Source: Acetobacteraceae bacterium (GTDB lineage: Bacteria; Pseudomonadota; Alphaproteobacteria; Acetobacterales; Acetobacteraceae). From it: a DNA stretch of 6,265 nucleotides. The stretch's first letter is position 1, and every line of letters begins with the position of its first letter. The notes under the pieces were generated by a model. The model saw nothing but the letters and a program-made list of their open reading frames with translations. It searched no databases and was not told where the DNA came from. The stretch covers positions 1-6,265 of the forward strand of contig JASHVB010000793.1 in NCBI GenBank assembly GCA_030039695.1, given 5' to 3'. A program made the position numbers and the translations under genes. This document shows positions 4,389 to 6,265 of this stretch, piece by piece.

Positions 4389-6265
4389 ATGGGGTTCAAC
4401 CTCTCAAAATGGGCACTGGAGCATCGCTCCTTCGTCGTCTATCTGATGATCGCTTCGGTCATCCTCGGGGTGATGTCATATCTACGGCTCGGCCGTAATG
4501 AGGACCCGAGCTTTGTCATCAAGACCATGGTCGTTAGTGCCGCCTGGCCTGGCGCCACCATGGAGGACACGCTCAATCAGGTTACCGAACGACTGGAGCG
4601 CACGCTGGAGGAGACACCGCACCTCGATTTCGTGCGTAGCTTCACCAGGCCGGGCTCGACGACGCTCTTCGTCAACCTCAATCAGTCGACGCCACCCAGC
4701 GAGGTTCCCGACATTTGGTATCACGTCCGCAAGAGCGTCGCGGATATGCGGCAGACGCTGCCGACCGGCGTTATCGGGCCGGCATTCAACGACGAATTTG
4801 GCGATACGTTCGGCGTCATCTATGGCTTCACTAGCGACGGCTTCACGTTTCGTGAATTGCGCGATTACGTTGAAGCTATCCGCTCGCGCCTGTTTCAGGT
4901 GGGGGATGTCTCTAAGATCGAGATGCTCGGCGCCCAAGACGAGATCATCTACGTTGAGTTCTCTACCCATCTACTGGCCGGTCTTGGCATCAACCGTAAC
5001 ACCCTGGTCTCGGTTTTGCGCGCCCAGAATGTTGTCACTCCGGCCGGCGTTATCCAGACCGGCAACGAACAGCTTCTCCTGCGCGTCTCTGGGAGCTTCC
5101 ATTCCGTGCAGGATGTCCGCAATGTCAGTTTTGTCGAGAACGGCCGCCTGATTCGTCTGAGCGATATCGCTCAGGTGCGGCGCGGCTACGCGGATCCGCC
5201 CCAGCCGCTCTTCCGGGTGAATGGCAAGCCGGCGATCGGGTTGGCGATCAGCATGCGCGAAGGCGGCGATATTCTGACCCTCGGCCGCAACATCGCCAGT
5301 GCTATGCGAGGTCTTACGGCCAACCTTCCGATCGGCATCGACCCGGTGCTGGTATCGGACCAGCCGGAGGTGGTTGCCCATGCGATCGCCGATTTCACCG
5401 ATTCGCTGTGGCAAGCGATGGTGATCATCATGGCGATTAGCATCCTATCGCTGGGTCTGCGTGCGGGCACTGTTGTCGCGCTGTCGATCCCGCTCACGCT
5501 GGCAATCACCTTTCCCATCATGGAGTTGTTTCATATCGACCTGCAACGCATATCGCTCGGTGCCCTCATCATCGCGCTGGCGTTGCTGGTCGATGACGCG
5601 ATGACGATGGTCGATGTCATGAGCTCGCGGTTGGCGGCGGGCGACAGCAAAGAGGTCTCGGCAACCTTTGCCTATAAGAGCGTTGCAATTCCGATGCTGA
5701 CCGGCAGCTTTGTCACCGCCGCTGGTTTCGTGCCGGTCGGTTTCGCCCGCAGTTCCGCCGGCGAATATACGTTCTCACTGTTCGTGGTCGTCACCATTGC
5801 ACTTATAGGCTCCTGGTTCATCGCTGTCCTATTCGGACCGCTGCTTGGGGTGGCGCTGCTGAAAAAGCCGAAGACCGATCCTGGCAAGCCGAACATCATC
5901 TTGCGGAGCTTTCGCGGCTTCCTGGTACTTGCCATGCGTGCCCGCTGGGTTACGATTGCCATAACGCTCGGTTGCGCGGTTCTCGCGGTGTTGGCCTCTC
6001 CCCTCGTGCAACGGCAGTTCTTTCCTCCGTCGGACCGTCCCGAGTTGATGATTGATCTGCAACTTCCGCAGAACGCGTCGATTTATGCGACCGATGACGC
6101 GGCCAAGCGGTTGGACACGTGGCTCGGCGAAGATCCCGATATCGCGCATTGGAGCACCTATGTCGGCCGCGGTGCCATTCGCTTTTATCTGCCGCTCAAT
6201 GTTGAGCCGCCGAACGACGCCTTCGCCCAAGCCGTAGTGGTCGCCAAAGACATCGCGGCTCGCGA
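4389..6265 (+). CDS. RND efflux permease (AcrB/acriflavin-resistance type), partial at right edge
   Basis: This is a proton-driven inner-membrane transporter of the HAE-RND kind. 625 codons are visible of the roughly 1,020-1,050 typical, and the frame runs off the window with no stop. TM1 lies at about residues 14-33 and is followed by the subfamily signature YLRLGRNEDPSFVIKTMVV and the porter domain of the first half. TM2-TM6 run from about 341 to 490, and TM7 starts near 516. TM4 contains LALLVDDAMTMVDVM with the Asp402-Asp403 pair, equivalent to the AcrB proton-relay Asp407-Asp408, so the pump appears competent as far as it is visible. After TM7 the second porter domain begins (FFPPSDRPELMIDLQLPQNAS). 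The ATG is one base after the adaptor stop, with a weak GAAGA site at 4378-4382, so translational coupling is likely. The drug or metabolite exported is unknown. Confidence 0.95.
   Translation, partial: MGFNLSKWALEHRSFVVYLMIASVILGVMSYLRLGRNEDPSFVIKTMVVSAAWPGATMEDTLNQVTERLERTLEETPHLDFVRSFTRPGSTTLFVNLNQSTPPSEVPDIWYHVRKSVADMRQTLPTGVIGPAFNDEFGDTFGVIYGFTSDGFTFRELRDYVEAIRSRLFQVGDVSKIEMLGAQDEIIYVEFSTHLLAGLGINRNTLVSVLRAQNVVTPAGVIQTGNEQLLLRVSGSFHSVQDVRNVSFVENGRLIRLSDIAQVRRGYADPPQPLFRVNGKPAIGLAISMREGGDILTLGRNIASAMRGLTANLPIGIDPVLVSDQPEVVAHAIADFTDSLWQAMVIIMAISILSLGLRAGTVVALSIPLTLAITFPIMELFHIDLQRISLGALIIALALLVDDAMTMVDVMSSRLAAGDSKEVSATFAYKSVAIPMLTGSFVTAAGFVPVGFARSSAGEYTFSLFVVVTIALIGSWFIAVLFGPLLGVALLKKPKTDPGKPNIILRSFRGFLVLAMRARWVTIAITLGCAVLAVLASPLVQRQFFPPSDRPELMIDLQLPQNASIYATDDAAKRLDTWLGEDPDIAHWSTYVGRGAIRFYLPLNVEPPNDAFAQAVVVAKDIAAR

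Noticed and set aside
4498..5151. 217-codon plus-strand frame overlapping the permease
   Set aside because: It is an out-of-frame shadow of the RND permease, rich in Arg and Ser. The true frame (from 4389) carries the conserved RND motifs throughout.

Overview
The window is GC-rich bacterial DNA. The gene set suggests a Gram-negative proteobacterium: a periplasmic adaptor lipoprotein followed directly by an RND efflux pump. The style of the RND permease, the glycosyltransferase remnant and the F420/FMN-type oxidoreductase fits an alphaproteobacterium best. That placement is inference from protein style and was not checked by a search.

Layout. (1) 64-909, plus strand: an apparently intact luciferase-like (LLM class) flavin/F420-dependent oxidoreductase. 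(2) 910-3268: about 2.4 kb with no intact recognisable gene. It holds the wreckage of at least three: a glycosyltransferase family 2 C-terminal half on the minus strand (1372-~1970), an arginine deiminase C-terminal half on the plus strand (~1977-2603), and a 33-codon scrap of an IS630-type transposase (3012-3110). Stretches of unassigned sequence lie between them. (3) 3269-6265, plus strand: a two-gene efflux operon. It has a complete RND periplasmic adaptor lipoprotein and, one base after its stop codon, an RND inner-membrane permease that runs off the right edge (625 codons visible).

How the parts relate. The adaptor and permease should work together as a proton-driven efflux system; no outer-membrane channel or regulator is visible here. 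The oxidoreductase has no evident link to them. The glycosyltransferase and arginine deiminase remnants point away from one shared breakpoint near 1965-1980, and each lacks its N-terminal half. The simplest explanation is one deletion that removed the promoters and 5' halves of a divergent gene pair. The arginine deiminase remnant has since gained an in-frame amber codon and small deletions, although its visible catalytic residues survive. Two short inverted repeats lie just upstream of the efflux operon, where the decayed segment meets it.

I found no RNA gene, CRISPR array or convincing new multi-gene system. The distinctive content is the pattern of gene decay and the possible control elements before the efflux genes.
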